A stretch of DNA of 64,000 nt, taken from the NCBI RefSeq assembly GCF_016458235.1, contig NZ_JAEMHK010000002.1, positions 372,001 through 436,000 of the forward strand, read 5' to 3'. Shown piece by piece: positions 16,342 to 26,000 of this stretch. The translations under genes were made by a program, and so were the position numbers. The DNA is from Geomonas propionica. GTDB taxonomy: Bacteria; Desulfobacterota; Desulfuromonadia; Geobacterales; Geobacteraceae. Numbering within the stretch: position 1 is the first letter of the stretch; each line of letters begins with the position of its first letter. The notes below the pieces were generated by a model. It ran no database searches and was not told the DNA's origin. It saw nothing but the letters and a program-made list of their open reading frames with translations.

Positions 16342-17349
16342 TCACCTGCTCTTTTTCATCTCGACGCGGTCGCCGCGGTACACGGTGTCCACGCTCTTCA
16401 CGATGACGGCGGTAGAGCTGTTCATGCCGGTGGAAACCACCACTAGCGCGCCGACCACCTCCACCGGGAGCTTCTCGACCTTGGCGTTGGCGTAGCGTTG
16501 GTCGGGCACCACATCGCGCACGATGTAGAGCAGGTTGCCCGGCTGCGCCCCCTGGGCCTTGCCCAGATCGAGGAAGACCACGTCGTTCACCGCCAGGGCC
16601 TGGTTGCCGGTCTGGGTCTGCACGATGTAGCCGGTGAGGTCGCGATCGGCGGACTTGAGCGGAATAGTCAGCTTGCGCTCCTGGAAGGGGAGCAGGAAGG
16701 AACCGGCGCTGATTTCCAGGAAGGACTTGGTGACGATCGCCTTGGAAGCCTTCTCCTCGAGTTCGGAGAGCTGCAGCTCACCCAGCGGCATCACCTGCTG
16801 TCCGAGAATCACGTTGGTGACCGGGTGGCTCACCGGGCCGATCTTCTTGAATACTTGGTAGCGGTCGCCGGGGTTGGCGCCCTGGGCGCGCCCGATGTCG
16901 GTGTAGACGATGTCGTCGGTGCCAGCCATCTCGCGGTTCTGGTGCAGGGAGATCACGGTCCCGGCGGGCTGCATGCCGTTTTCGATCAGGAACCCTTGGC
17001 TGCCGTTGACGGAGAAGGTGACCGCTTGCTGCTCTTCGCGCAGTTCCTGGGAGGCGGGCGCCTGGGGTGCCTGCGCCGGGGAGGCAGCCTGGGTCTGCTC
17101 GATCTCGATACGGTCAGAATAGATGCGCACCTTCTGACCCGGGTAGATGAAATGGGGATTGCCGACGGCCTGGTTGTTGGCCCAGACGTTGGGCCAGTAA
17201 TAGGGGTCCTTCAGGAAGCGCTGCGACAGCCCCCACAGGGTGTCGCCGGGAACGATGGTGTAGATGGTGGGCTGTTCCTGTGCCGCAGCAAAAGGTGCGG
17301 TGGCAGTCAGACCCAGGAAGAGCAGTGCCAGACAGAGGTGTTTTTTCAT
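16342..17349 (-). CDS. Exported LysM-domain protein
   Basis: A 335-residue protein with a signal peptide ending near AFAAAQEQ (about residue 22) and a single LysM domain at about 27-75 (TIYTIVPGDTLWGLSQRFLKD, in parts) that should bind peptidoglycan. The C-terminal 230 residues are beta-rich, with two repeated patterns containing GRAQGANPGDRYQVF and GKAQGAQPGNLLYIV, which look like duplicated small beta domains. GGAG precedes the ATG, whereas an upstream start would add an Arg-rich leader. It likely sits in the periplasm and heads the dprA-topA run. Partners unknown. Confidence 0.85.
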   Translation of the reverse strand: MKKHLCLALLFLGLTATAPFAAAQEQPTIYTIVPGDTLWGLSQRFLKDPYYWPNVWANNQAVGNPHFIYPGQKVRIYSDRIEIEQTQAASPAQAPQAPASQELREEQQAVTFSVNGSQGFLIENGMQPAGTVISLHQNREMAGTDDIVYTDIGRAQGANPGDRYQVFKKIGPVSHPVTNVILGQQVMPLGELQLSELEEKASKAIVTKSFLEISAGSFLLPFQERKLTIPLKSADRDLTGYIVQTQTGNQALAVNDVVFLDLGKAQGAQPGNLLYIVRDVVPDQRYANAKVEKLPVEVVGALVVVSTGMNSSTAVIVKSVDTVYRGDRVEMKKSR

Positions 17350-17776
17350 AGGCTCCTTTAGGGGCACCAGTCGCCCCACCCTCCTCCTCGCCCATACCCT
17401 ACGGCGAGGTGAACAAAGTGATACAGCGCTCATGACATTGGTAACCAGATCAACGGCCAGCCTTCATTAGTTTTCGGAACCCGTTTTGCGGGTAAAGCCT
17501 GAAAGAGGTGCCGGATAAGCCTCTGAAACCGCGAGTTTAGCGGACCCTCTTTTTGACCCGGCAACCGTTGGTACCGAAAAAATTTAACATAATTAAAGCC
17601 TTTTGCCTATCAATGTCAAGGGGAAAGCGCCTTTGGGGGGTTCCCTTAGCCGCCCGGTGTATGTTAGGTTGTCCCGTGTCCGGGTGCGCCGCATGAGCGG
17701 GAACGCATGCCGGCAGGTAAGCACGGACAAGGAGTACGGTTTGACCGGTAACGCGAAGGAGCTGGAGAAGTTGCAG
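17350..17776. other. Divergent intergenic region with a hairpin array
   Basis: This gap of about 427 bases separates the leftward LysM gene from the rightward U32 gene. Three short stem-loops stand in a row at 17479-17543: ACCCG/CGGGT, AGAGG/CCTCT and CCGC/GCGG. On the plus strand the second is flanked on both sides by TGAAA. A possible earlier start for the U32 protein (TTG at 17738, after AAGGAG) lies here. No other gene is supported. Confidence 0.45.
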
Positions 17777-19024
17777 ATGGCCGAGACACAGAGGGAGCGG
17801 GTGGCACGCCCGCGGGTGAAACCGGAGCTGCTGGCGCCGGCCGGCAACATGGAGAAGTTGAAAGTCGCGATCCGCTACGGCGCGGACGCGGTCTACCTGG
17901 GGGGAAAGGCATTCGGACTCAGGAACCTGGCCGGCAACTTCACCCGGGTCGAGCTTGACGAGGCGGTGGCCTACGCGCACGCGCACGGGGTGAAGGTTTA
18001 CCTCACCGTGAACGCCTTCGCCGACAACGACGACATCCCGGCCCTGGAAAAATACCTGGCCGAGGTGGCCGACATCCCCATCGACGCCTTCATTGCCGCC
18101 GATCCCGGCGTGGTGGCCCTGATCGCCGAGCGCTGCCCGGGGCGCGACATCCACCTCTCCACCCAGGCCAACACCACCAACTGGCGCGCCGCCCGCTTCT
18201 GGCAGGCACAGGGGGTGAAGCGGGTGAACCTGGCCCGCGAGATGTCCCTGGATGCGATCCGGGAGACGGCGCAGCGCTGCGACATGGAACTCGAGGTCTT
18301 CATCCACGGCGCCATGTGCATCTCCTACTCCGGGCGCTGCCTGCTCTCCTCCGCCATGACCGGGCGTGACGCCAACAAGGGGGAGTGCACCCAGCCCTGC
18401 CGCTGGAACTACTCCATCGTCGAGGAGACCCGCCCCGGCGAGTACTTCCCCATCCACGAGGACGAAAGCGGCACCTTCATCTTCAACTCCAAGGACCTCT
18501 GCCTGATCGAGCAGCTCCCCGCCCTGGTCGAATGCGGCGTGGACTCGCTGAAGATCGAGGGGCGCATGAAGGGGATCTACTACGCTGCGAGCGTGATCCG
18601 GATCTACCGCGAGGCGCTGGACCGCTACTGGGAGGACCCGCAGGGTTACCGGCTCAAGCCGGAGTGGCTCGAGGAGCTCGCCAAGGTGAGCCACCGCGGC
18701 TACACCACCGGGTTCCTCCTGGGCAAGCCGCGCGACGTGGACCACGAGTACCTCTCCTCTTACGTGCGCAATTTCGAGTTCGTGGCGCTGGTGGAAAAGG
18801 AGGTTGAGGGAGGGGTCCAGGTCGTGGTGCGCAACCGGCTCCAGGCGGGCGACATCCTGGAAGTGATCGGCCAGGGGGCCCACTTCACCCGCTTCACCCA
18901 GGCCGGCATGACCGACCTGGACGGGGTCCCGCTCACCGTGGCCCATCCCAACCAGCACGTGATCCTGACCGGGGTGCAGGGCGCCGGCGAGTTCGACCTG
19001 ATCAGGCGGGAGAAGACGGGGTAA
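17777..19024 (+). CDS. Peptidase U32-family protein (tRNA hydroxylation type)
   Basis: A 415-residue protein opening with MAETQRERVARPRVKPELLAPAGNMEKL. The U32 signature is intact at FIHGAMCISYSGRCLLSSAM, with Cys residues also in GECTQPCRWNY, which in this family can bind an Fe-S cluster. Relatives (YegQ/TrhP) are needed for 5-hydroxyuridine formation in tRNA, and others are annotated as collagenase-like proteases, so the tRNA role is inferred. ATG 17777 is preceded by GCTGGAG. TTG 17738 or a farther start are alternatives. Its 3' end overlaps the convergent GGDEF gene by 23 bases. Confidence 0.88.
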   Translation: MAETQRERVARPRVKPELLAPAGNMEKLKVAIRYGADAVYLGGKAFGLRNLAGNFTRVELDEAVAYAHAHGVKVYLTVNAFADNDDIPALEKYLAEVADIPIDAFIAADPGVVALIAERCPGRDIHLSTQANTTNWRAARFWQAQGVKRVNLAREMSLDAIRETAQRCDMELEVFIHGAMCISYSGRCLLSSAMTGRDANKGECTQPCRWNYSIVEETRPGEYFPIHEDESGTFIFNSKDLCLIEQLPALVECGVDSLKIEGRMKGIYYAASVIRIYREALDRYWEDPQGYRLKPEWLEELAKVSHRGYTTGFLLGKPRDVDHEYLSSYVRNFEFVALVEKEVEGGVQVVVRNRLQAGDILEVIGQGAHFTRFTQAGMTDLDGVPLTVAHPNQHVILTGVQGAGEFDLIRREKTG

Positions 19025-19970
19025 CCCCGGCCGCCACCACCCGGTTCTTGCCGCTGTTCTTGGCCCGGTACAACAGCTGGTCCGCGCATTCCAGGAGCGC
19101 CTGGGCCTCCTCCCCGTCCTCGGGGAACGAGGCGACCCCGACGCTCACCGTGACCCGTCCCAGGGGCTGGGTCTCCCTCCCCGCGAAGGGGTGCTCCGCC
19201 ACCCGCGCCCGCATCTCCTCGGCCGCCTTCACCGCACCCTCTTTCCCCGTCTCCGTCAGGAGCACCACGAATTCCTCCCCCCCGTAGCGCGCCGCGACAT
19301 CGCAGGCCCTCGAGTGGGTCATCACGATCTGGGCCAGCCCCTTCAGGAGCCGGTCCCCCTCGGGGTGCCCGTGGGTGTCGTTGTAGTGCTTGAAGTTGTC
19401 CACGTCGAAGAAGATCAGGCTGCAGCGCTTGTCGAAGCGCTTGGAACGCGCCACCTCCTGCGCGAAGGCCTCTTGGAAGTAGCGGTGGTTGTAGAGCGAG
19501 GTGAGGCCGTCGCGCACAGCCACCTCCTTGAGCGCCTGGTACGCCTCATGGAGCTCCTGGTTGGCCCGGGTCAACTGCTCCAGGAGCTCACGGTTCTGCG
19601 CCACCAGCCGCGCCTTCTCCGCCGCCCTCCCCGCCACCGCCGAGATCAGGTCAAGACTCTCGAACGGTTTGACCAGGTAGTCGTAGGCGCCGGCCCGAAG
19701 CGCCGTCAGCGCGCTGTCCAGCGAGGCATGGCTGGTCATGATCACCACCTGGGTGTCCGGGTTGTGGCTCTTGATCTCGCTCAAGAGTTCGATACCGCTC
19801 ATGCCGCCCATCCTGATGTCGGTGATCACCAACTGGTGCGACCCGGCCCGAAACGCCTCCAGGGCCTCTTCGCCGCTGGCCGCCTCGGAGACGGTGAACC
19901 CGTCCGCGGTCAGCACCTGCGACACCACGCTTCTCAAGGTCTCCTCGTCGTCGACAACTAAAAGTTCCAT
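19002..19970 (-). CDS. Response regulator with GGDEF (diguanylate cyclase) output
   Basis: A 322-residue PleD-like protein. The receiver domain (1-120) has acidic DDE, the phospho-acceptor Asp about 51 (VITDIRMGG), a Thr/Ser switch (MTSHAS) and KPF Lys. A coiled coil (about 120-150) leads to a GGDEF domain (about 150-312) with the active GGEEF motif (YGGEEFVVLL) and FFDVDNFKHYNDT, so it should make c-di-GMP when phosphorylated. No RxxD inhibitory site was obvious to me. It ends the five-gene envelope array and starts 12 bases after the kinase, its probable partner. Confidence 0.93.
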   Translation of the reverse strand: MELLVVDDEETLRSVVSQVLTADGFTVSEAASGEEALEAFRAGSHQLVITDIRMGGMSGIELLSEIKSHNPDTQVVIMTSHASLDSALTALRAGAYDYLVKPFESLDLISAVAGRAAEKARLVAQNRELLEQLTRANQELHEAYQALKEVAVRDGLTSLYNHRYFQEAFAQEVARSKRFDKRCSLIFFDVDNFKHYNDTHGHPEGDRLLKGLAQIVMTHSRACDVAARYGGEEFVVLLTETGKEGAVKAAEEMRARVAEHPFAGRETQPLGRVTVSVGVASFPEDGEEAQALLECADQLLYRAKNSGKNRVVAAGVTPSSPA

Positions 19971-19982
19971 GTCCGTCCTCCT

Positions 19983-21770
19983 CTAGGCCGCATTGGCGGC
20001 GGCAGGTGGGGGAAGGGTGATGATGAACGTGGTCCCCACCCCTTCCTCGCTCTCCAGGCGGATCTCGCCGCCGTGTTCCTTCACGATGCCGTAGCTTACC
20101 GATAGCCCCAGCCCGGTCCCCTGCCCCGCCGGCTTCGTGGTGAAGAAGGGATCGAAGATCTTGGCCTGGATCTCCTTGGGGATGCCGGGTCCGTTGTCGG
20201 AGACACGCAATTCCAGCGCCCCCTGCTCCAGCTTCCTGGCCGAGAGGCGCACCAGCCCCGAGGCCCCCCCCATGGCCTGCTGGGCGTTGATCATCAGGTT
20301 CATGAGCACCTGTTGCAGCTGGTTCGCGTTGCCGCGGCAGACGGGAAGCCCCGGCTCCACCTCGTGTTCCACCTTGACGCTGTTGATCCCCAGCTGGTGG
20401 TCCACGATGGCGAGCGCGTCCGCCACCACCTGGGCCAGGTCCACCTCGCCGAACTCGACCTGTTCCTGCCGGGCGAACTTCAGGAGGTTCTCGATAATGG
20501 TCTTGCAGCGCTTGGTCTCCTTCTCGATGATGTGCAGGTTCTTCTCGAGCGGATTGCCGCTTTCCACGCCGCGCAGCGAGAGCTGGGTGATGCCGAGGAT
20601 GCCGGCCAGCGGATTCTTCACCTCGTGGGCGATCCCCGCACCGAGCGCCCCGAAGGCCGCCATCTTCTCCGACTGCACCAGCTGGCCATACAGGTCCTTC
20701 AGTGCCTGCTCGCGCTGCTTCAGTTCCACCGCCATGCGGTTGAAGGAGCCGGCCAGTGCGCCGATCTCGTCGCTCGATACCGCAGGCACCTCGATTTCGA
20801 AGCGCCCCTGGGCGACCATCCTGGTGGCCTCGGACAGCTTCTCGATGGGGCGGGTGAGCCGGCGCGACCAGAACTGGCTCAAGAGTGCCGCGCCACCCAA
20901 CAGCACCAGGGAGAGGATGAGCAGATCCGCCAGGAGCGCCCTCGAGGTGAGGAAAGCGGTACTTTTCGGGATCTGCACCCCCACGGTGATCCCCCCCGCT
21001 TCGGTGCGGGAGAAGCCGCCCACCATGGCCCGGTCGCGCTCCTGGTATTCCAGGGTCAAGCCGCTCAGCCGCGGGGTGCTGCGCACCTTGCCCCACCACC
21101 CGGTCTGCGGCGACTGGCCGATTTTACGGCGGTCGGCGTGGGCGAGGTACTTGCCGGAGGCGTCGATCAGGTAGGTGTCGAAGACCCGCGAGCGGCTCGC
21201 CAGCCGCTGCAGCCGGTCCAGGCGGATGACGCCGGAGGCCACCACCGGTTCCTCCCCGTGCGCGGCGGGCTCGGCGATGGTGAGGGTCAAGGTGGGAAGC
21301 CCGGGGGCGATGGTGGAGAGTTGCAGCCGTGGCCCCGCCCCGGGCGTGGGTGGGGGGAGTGGGTGACTCTCGCGGTAGGACAACAGCTGCTCCGCAGTCA
21401 CCCCGGCGCCCGCCAGCGCCCCCTGGTCGTAGACGTTCTGCTCTCCGTCGGCGCCGCTGCGGCTCACCATGATAAACTCGCCGAATTCCTCGAAAAGCCC
21501 CTGCAGCGCCTGCTCGCGTCCGGCCATCTCCTCGTCCCCCATGAGCCGGGAAAAAAGCCTCAGCTTCTCGGTGTACCCCGCCACCAGGGTGTTCGCCTCC
21601 TCAGCCGTGTGCAGCACCATGGTCGAGGTGAGGTCGTGGATGTAGGCGGTCTTGTCGGTCTGGAACAGGTTCGCCATGGTGAAGGTGATCAGGCTCAGCA
21701 CCACCGAGACCACCAGCAACTGGGAGAGGAGCATCTTGAACCTGAGCGGGAACTTCAGTCTGCTTTGCAT
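19983..21770 (-). CDS. Sensor histidine kinase of the envelope locus
   Basis: A 595-residue kinase with membrane segments at about 13-34 and 285-308 around a large periplasmic domain (which contains AADRRK-like PDC/Cache features such as DTYLIDASGKYLAHADRR). A HAMP domain follows (about 305-360, RLTRPIEKLSEATRMVAQGRFEIEV in parts). The H-box GAGIAHEVKNPLAGILG has His near residue 385. The ATP-binding part shows NLMINAQQAM, DNGPGIP, FDPFFTTK and GTGLGLSVSYGI. It lies between the FecR-like gene and the GGDEF regulator with 12-base gaps on both sides. Confidence 0.94.
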   Translation of the reverse strand: MQSRLKFPLRFKMLLSQLLVVSVVLSLITFTMANLFQTDKTAYIHDLTSTMVLHTAEEANTLVAGYTEKLRLFSRLMGDEEMAGREQALQGLFEEFGEFIMVSRSGADGEQNVYDQGALAGAGVTAEQLLSYRESHPLPPPTPGAGPRLQLSTIAPGLPTLTLTIAEPAAHGEEPVVASGVIRLDRLQRLASRSRVFDTYLIDASGKYLAHADRRKIGQSPQTGWWGKVRSTPRLSGLTLEYQERDRAMVGGFSRTEAGGITVGVQIPKSTAFLTSRALLADLLILSLVLLGGAALLSQFWSRRLTRPIEKLSEATRMVAQGRFEIEVPAVSSDEIGALAGSFNRMAVELKQREQALKDLYGQLVQSEKMAAFGALGAGIAHEVKNPLAGILGITQLSLRGVESGNPLEKNLHIIEKETKRCKTIIENLLKFARQEQVEFGEVDLAQVVADALAIVDHQLGINSVKVEHEVEPGLPVCRGNANQLQQVLMNLMINAQQAMGGASGLVRLSARKLEQGALELRVSDNGPGIPKEIQAKIFDPFFTTKPAGQGTGLGLSVSYGIVKEHGGEIRLESEEGVGTTFIITLPPPAAANAA

Positions 21771-21782
21771 GGATGGCCTCCC

Positions 21783-23006
21783 CTATTCTTTGCCGTACAC
21801 CACCCGCGAGGTGTAGCTGGCATTGCCGGCTTGGTCGACCGCCTCGACCCGGATCAGATTGACTCCGGATCTGAGCTCGATCTCGTAACTGAAGCTGCCG
21901 TCCTCGGCCATGGCCCCCGCCGTCCCGTTCACGTACACCGCTGAACCGGGCTGGCACCTGCCGGTGAGACGGAAGCCCCCCACGCCGACCGTGGAGGGCG
22001 GAAAATCGACCCGGAGCTGAGGCGGGTCCAACAACTGCTGCAGCCGGCAGCGGCCGGTCCTGCTGAAGGGGCCTTCCCTCCCCTCCTCGATGCGGCTCAC
22101 CCGCCAGTAGTAGTTTCCGGCGTCAAGGAGCCCCGCGTTGAACTCGGTCCCGGTGACGCGGCTGTCCAGCAGCACCTTGCCGAAACGCGGCTCCGACGAG
22201 AGCTGGAAGTGGTAGACCCCTTCGCCGCCGGTCCAGTTGAAGCGGACCCTGGGGGGAAGCTGGCGGTAACGGTAGAGCAGGTTGTCGTTCTTCAACCGGG
22301 GCGACCCCGGCAGGCGCTGCGCAGGCCCAAGCGGCACCCCGCGCCGGAGCGTAATCCCGAAGCGGGCGGGAACCCTGACCACACCGTCCTCTCCCTGGAC
22401 CCGCACTTCGCCGGAATGTACGACGAGACTGGAGGCGTTGTCCCCGAGGGGGGTGAAGGTGAATCGTGAGGCTCCCGGCACCACCCGGGCCAGGTGACCG
22501 GCGGTGGCGACCTCCAGGCGCACCCTTTTGGCGCCGGAAAAGTGCCCGCGCAGTTCGCCCTCCACGTGTACCCGGTACGACCTCGGTCCCCCCTCTAGGG
22601 TCTCGTTGAGGCGGGTCACCACCATCATGGAATTGCTCCCCATGGCGAGGGCATCGCCGGGGGCAAAGGAGATGGTGGCGCCGGAGCGGTCGAAAGTCTG
22701 GATGGCGTCGCGGTTGTACAGGAGCATCCCCTCGCTGGCGTCTCCCCAGGCGACGGAATCGCCGCGCCGGCAGCGAACGTCCCGCACCAGGGACTGCAGC
22801 GCGGCTTCGGGGCGCTTCACGCCGTTGCGCGCCAAGGGCGACGGCTCGCCCGAATCGGAGACCAGTTCCTTCAACGGCGTCCCCGAGGGGAACACGGCGA
22901 ACAGGAACAGGATGAAAAGCCAGAAGAGCACCAGGACGAGGAGCAGCGCGACTGCTGTTTCGGCGGCCAACCCGGCCGCTTTTTTCATATGCTCGCGGGC
23001 GGTCAT
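21783..23006 (-). CDS. Membrane-anchored FecR-domain protein with C-terminal Ig-like domain
   Basis: 407 residues, with one membrane segment at about 20-40 and the rest predicted periplasmic. A FecR-like domain (about 70-235) contains RCRRGDSVAW and VVHSGEVRVQGEDGVVRVPARFG. A beta-rich middle part (240-330, GVYHFQLSSEPRFGKVLLDS) and a final Ig-like or bacterial adhesin-type domain (PGSAVYVNGTAGAMAEDGSFSYEI) follow. It does not look like an ECF anti-sigma partner: no sigma factor gene is adjacent. Its ATG overlaps the stop of the 2010-residue gene by four bases. Confidence 0.82.
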   Translation of the reverse strand: MTAREHMKKAAGLAAETAVALLLVLVLFWLFILFLFAVFPSGTPLKELVSDSGEPSPLARNGVKRPEAALQSLVRDVRCRRGDSVAWGDASEGMLLYNRDAIQTFDRSGATISFAPGDALAMGSNSMMVVTRLNETLEGGPRSYRVHVEGELRGHFSGAKRVRLEVATAGHLARVVPGASRFTFTPLGDNASSLVVHSGEVRVQGEDGVVRVPARFGITLRRGVPLGPAQRLPGSPRLKNDNLLYRYRQLPPRVRFNWTGGEGVYHFQLSSEPRFGKVLLDSRVTGTEFNAGLLDAGNYYWRVSRIEEGREGPFSRTGRCRLQQLLDPPQLRVDFPPSTVGVGGFRLTGRCQPGSAVYVNGTAGAMAEDGSFSYEIELRSGVNLIRVEAVDQAGNASYTSRVVYGKE

Positions 23007-26000
23007 GGCTGCACCGCGACCGGCGAGACCAGCTGCTTTTCGGAGCGCAGCCGCAAGTTCAGGAGCTTCGAGCAGCCGACGCCGTTTCTGACCACCATCC
23101 CCAGCACCCGGTCGCCGCTGCCGAGCGGGAATTCGACGGCGAAGGAACCCAGGGTGAGCGGTACTTCGCGGCCGTCCAGCTCCAGCCGCTCCCCTTCGCC
23201 GGTGGAGCCGGAGAGCCGGCAGACGATGCCGCCATCGGCGGAGACGCTGACGCCGGAAGCGGCGGCGCCGTAGCGGACCACGACGGAACCGGCCGGCTGC
23301 GCCACGGTCAGCTCCGGGAGCGGCAGTTCGGCAGCGAGGAACCTCCCGCGAGAATCTCCCATCTCCACCTTGAGCCGCCCGGTTTCGCCCGGGAGCGAGG
23401 TCTCGTAGCGCCCAAGGTCGTCCACCGGTATGTCACGCCCGTTGATTATCACGAAGTGACGGGTGCGGTACCTGTCGTCGGGGCCGGTCGGCCGCACCTG
23501 CTGGTAATCCCCCTTCAGTTCGACACGGCGGTTCAGCCTCCGCCCCGGGGTGGTGACGTTGTCCGCGACCGGCCTGGACTTGCCGAACCAGCGCCGCACC
23601 AGACGCCCGGCGGCGATACCCTCAGCCCGCACCAGGTAATCCGCGGCCGCGTCGCAGCGCTTCTTAGAAAGGGCCATGTTGTACTCCGTGCTGCCGATGC
23701 CGTCGGTGTGCCCCTCGACAATCACCTGTTCGTCCGGATGCTCTCTGAGCACTCGGGCCGCGCCGCTTAAGAGGCGCTTCGCCTCGGTGGTCAGGGCGGA
23801 CTTGTCGAAGACGAAAGCGCCGCCCGCCAGGGTCAAAAGCACCGCCTCGCGCCGGTTGACGCCGAAGAGTTCGCGCCCGGTCCGGAAGACGGAACCGTCC
23901 AGGTAGGTGACCTGGAGTTGGCACTGATAGATTTCACCCTGTTCGACCCTGCTCCGGTCGGTCTTCCCTTCCCAGGCGATCCGCTTCGGGGGGGCGCCGT
24001 TGCCGCCGATGGTGCGGATCTCCTCGCCGGAGCGGTTCAAGAACACCAGGTTCCAGGAGCGGATCTGGGCCGGCTCTTCGACGCTGGTCAACAGCCTTAG
24101 TGGTACGGCGAAGCGCCCTCCCTTCAGGTCAAGCGAGGCGAGCCGCTCCCGAGACAGGGTGACCGCCGTGGACGGGAGCCGGGCGGTCTCCCCATTCACG
24201 AGCAGAGTGAAGAGTTCGGCGCTGCCGGAAAGAAGCAGCGGCTCGTCGACCCGCTCCAGGGTCACCAGCACGGCCGGGACCGGTTCCGGATCCGGCTCCG
24301 GCGGGGCCGCCGCGGCTGGTGCCGGGGGTGGAGCCGGCAGCGGCAGCACCCTGGCATCGGCCGATTCGAACATATCCTCGTCGAATTTCACCTTGATGCC
24401 GACGAAGGGGCCCTGCCCCTGGTAGGTCTCGCCGGTCAGATCGCGGTCGTCGAGTCGGGCGTAGTTGTACCCGGCGGAGAGCACCACGTTGCGGTAAACA
24501 CGGAATCCGGCGCTTCCCACGGCGCCCAGCGAGTGCATGCCGGCATCGTACTGGTTCAACAGTTTCAGGTAGGCGGAGAGTTCCCAGCGCTCGGCAAGGT
24601 CGTAGGACAGGCCAGCCAGGAAGAGATCGGTGTAGCTGTTGAAGCGCCCCCCTACCCCTTCGGACCAGCTCAATTTTCCTGCGTATTTCCCTTGGGCCGT
24701 CCAGCGGCTCACCAACCGGTAGGTGGGCTCCGCCGACATGATCACGCTGCGGTTGTCCGGGGCCCCGGTCAGCGTCCCCCGCTTCTCCACCTTGTAGCGC
24801 ACCAGGGAAAGGAGTTGGAGCGGATTTCCCGCCAGCGGACGGAAGGCCCCGCCCACGTAGCTGTCCACGGTGATGTCGTTGCCGGCATCGGTGTCACGGT
24901 CCCAGAAGGATGCCTTGCCCAGGAGGGTCAGCGAGGGACTCAGCCGGTATGCGGCGTGGGCGCCGTAGAGCGAGGCGGTCTCTCCGGGACCGGTCCTGAT
25001 CTCGTAGCGTCCGGTGAGTTTCAGGTCCTTAGCGCGCAGGTATTCGGAAGCGAGGGTAAAGGCGGTGCGGGTACCGCCGTCGCCCTGCACAGCCTGCACC
25101 CGCTCGAAGCTGGAGTTGAGGAAGAGCCCCTGCGCCACGCGATAGCGGCTGTTCAGTCCCAGCACCGCCTGACCGCGCTCCCCAGTGAGCGAATTTCCCA
25201 ACTGGTAACCGGTGCGGGAGGCCAGGCTGAAGCCGTCCTGCTCCATTAGCTTCGTGTGCAGGTCGATGTTGCTCTGCTCGGTGCTGCCGAGGACGCCGCT
25301 GGAAAGGGAATACCCCGTGGTGAGCCGCATGCGCTCGGAAAGCCTGCTCTCCAGCCCGAAGAGGGTTGCGTGCCGGATGAGCGGGGAGCCCTCCTGGTAT
25401 TCCTCGGTGATGAAGGCCTTGGTCCGGTCGCTCAGGCGGTAATCGAGCTTCAGGAAGGTCTTGGACTGGTATTCGGCGATGCTGGATGAGGAAAGCAGCT
25501 GCTCGCGCCGCAGCGTGGCGTCGAGCTTAGGTGTGAGGCTCCCTTTCACGCCGCCATAGATGAGATCGGAGTCGCCGCTCTTTCCCTCCTGCTCCTGGCT
25601 CACCAGTTTCACACCGGCCTCCGCGTCGAGCAGGGAAAATTTCCGCGCCACCCCCAGTTGGTTGCCAACCAGCCTCCGGTCGGCGATGTCATTGCGCTGC
25701 ACGAAACTCTCGGCGAAGATGAGGGTGTTGCCAGGAGCCCGGTAATCGAGCCGGCCGCCGTACTTCTGAGTGCCGGTCTCGCTGCCGCTCATCGAGGGGT
25801 TGAAGAAATCGGCGTCCACCTTGCGGTAGTAGAGCCCCAGGGCGACCGGCTCCAGCGGACGCAGGGTGAGGTCCGTCTTCCAGGCGCTCCCCCTTCCTTT
25901 TTCCAGGCTCTCGCTGACTGCCCCCTCCCCCTTGACCGTGAGCCACTTGCCGAGGTGCCCGCCGGCATCGAGACCGTAGAGCGAGGTATCCTTGCCGCCG

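Noticed and set aside
17537-18958. A 473-residue minus-strand frame across the U32 gene
   Set aside because: It is a mirror of the real gene. The U32 motif is on the plus strand and the minus frame has the His/Val/Leu/Gly-rich makeup of antisense frames.
21783-23006. FecR-like protein as an ECF anti-sigma regulator
   Set aside because: No sigma factor or TonB receptor gene is adjacent. The neighbours are a giant envelope protein and a histidine kinase.
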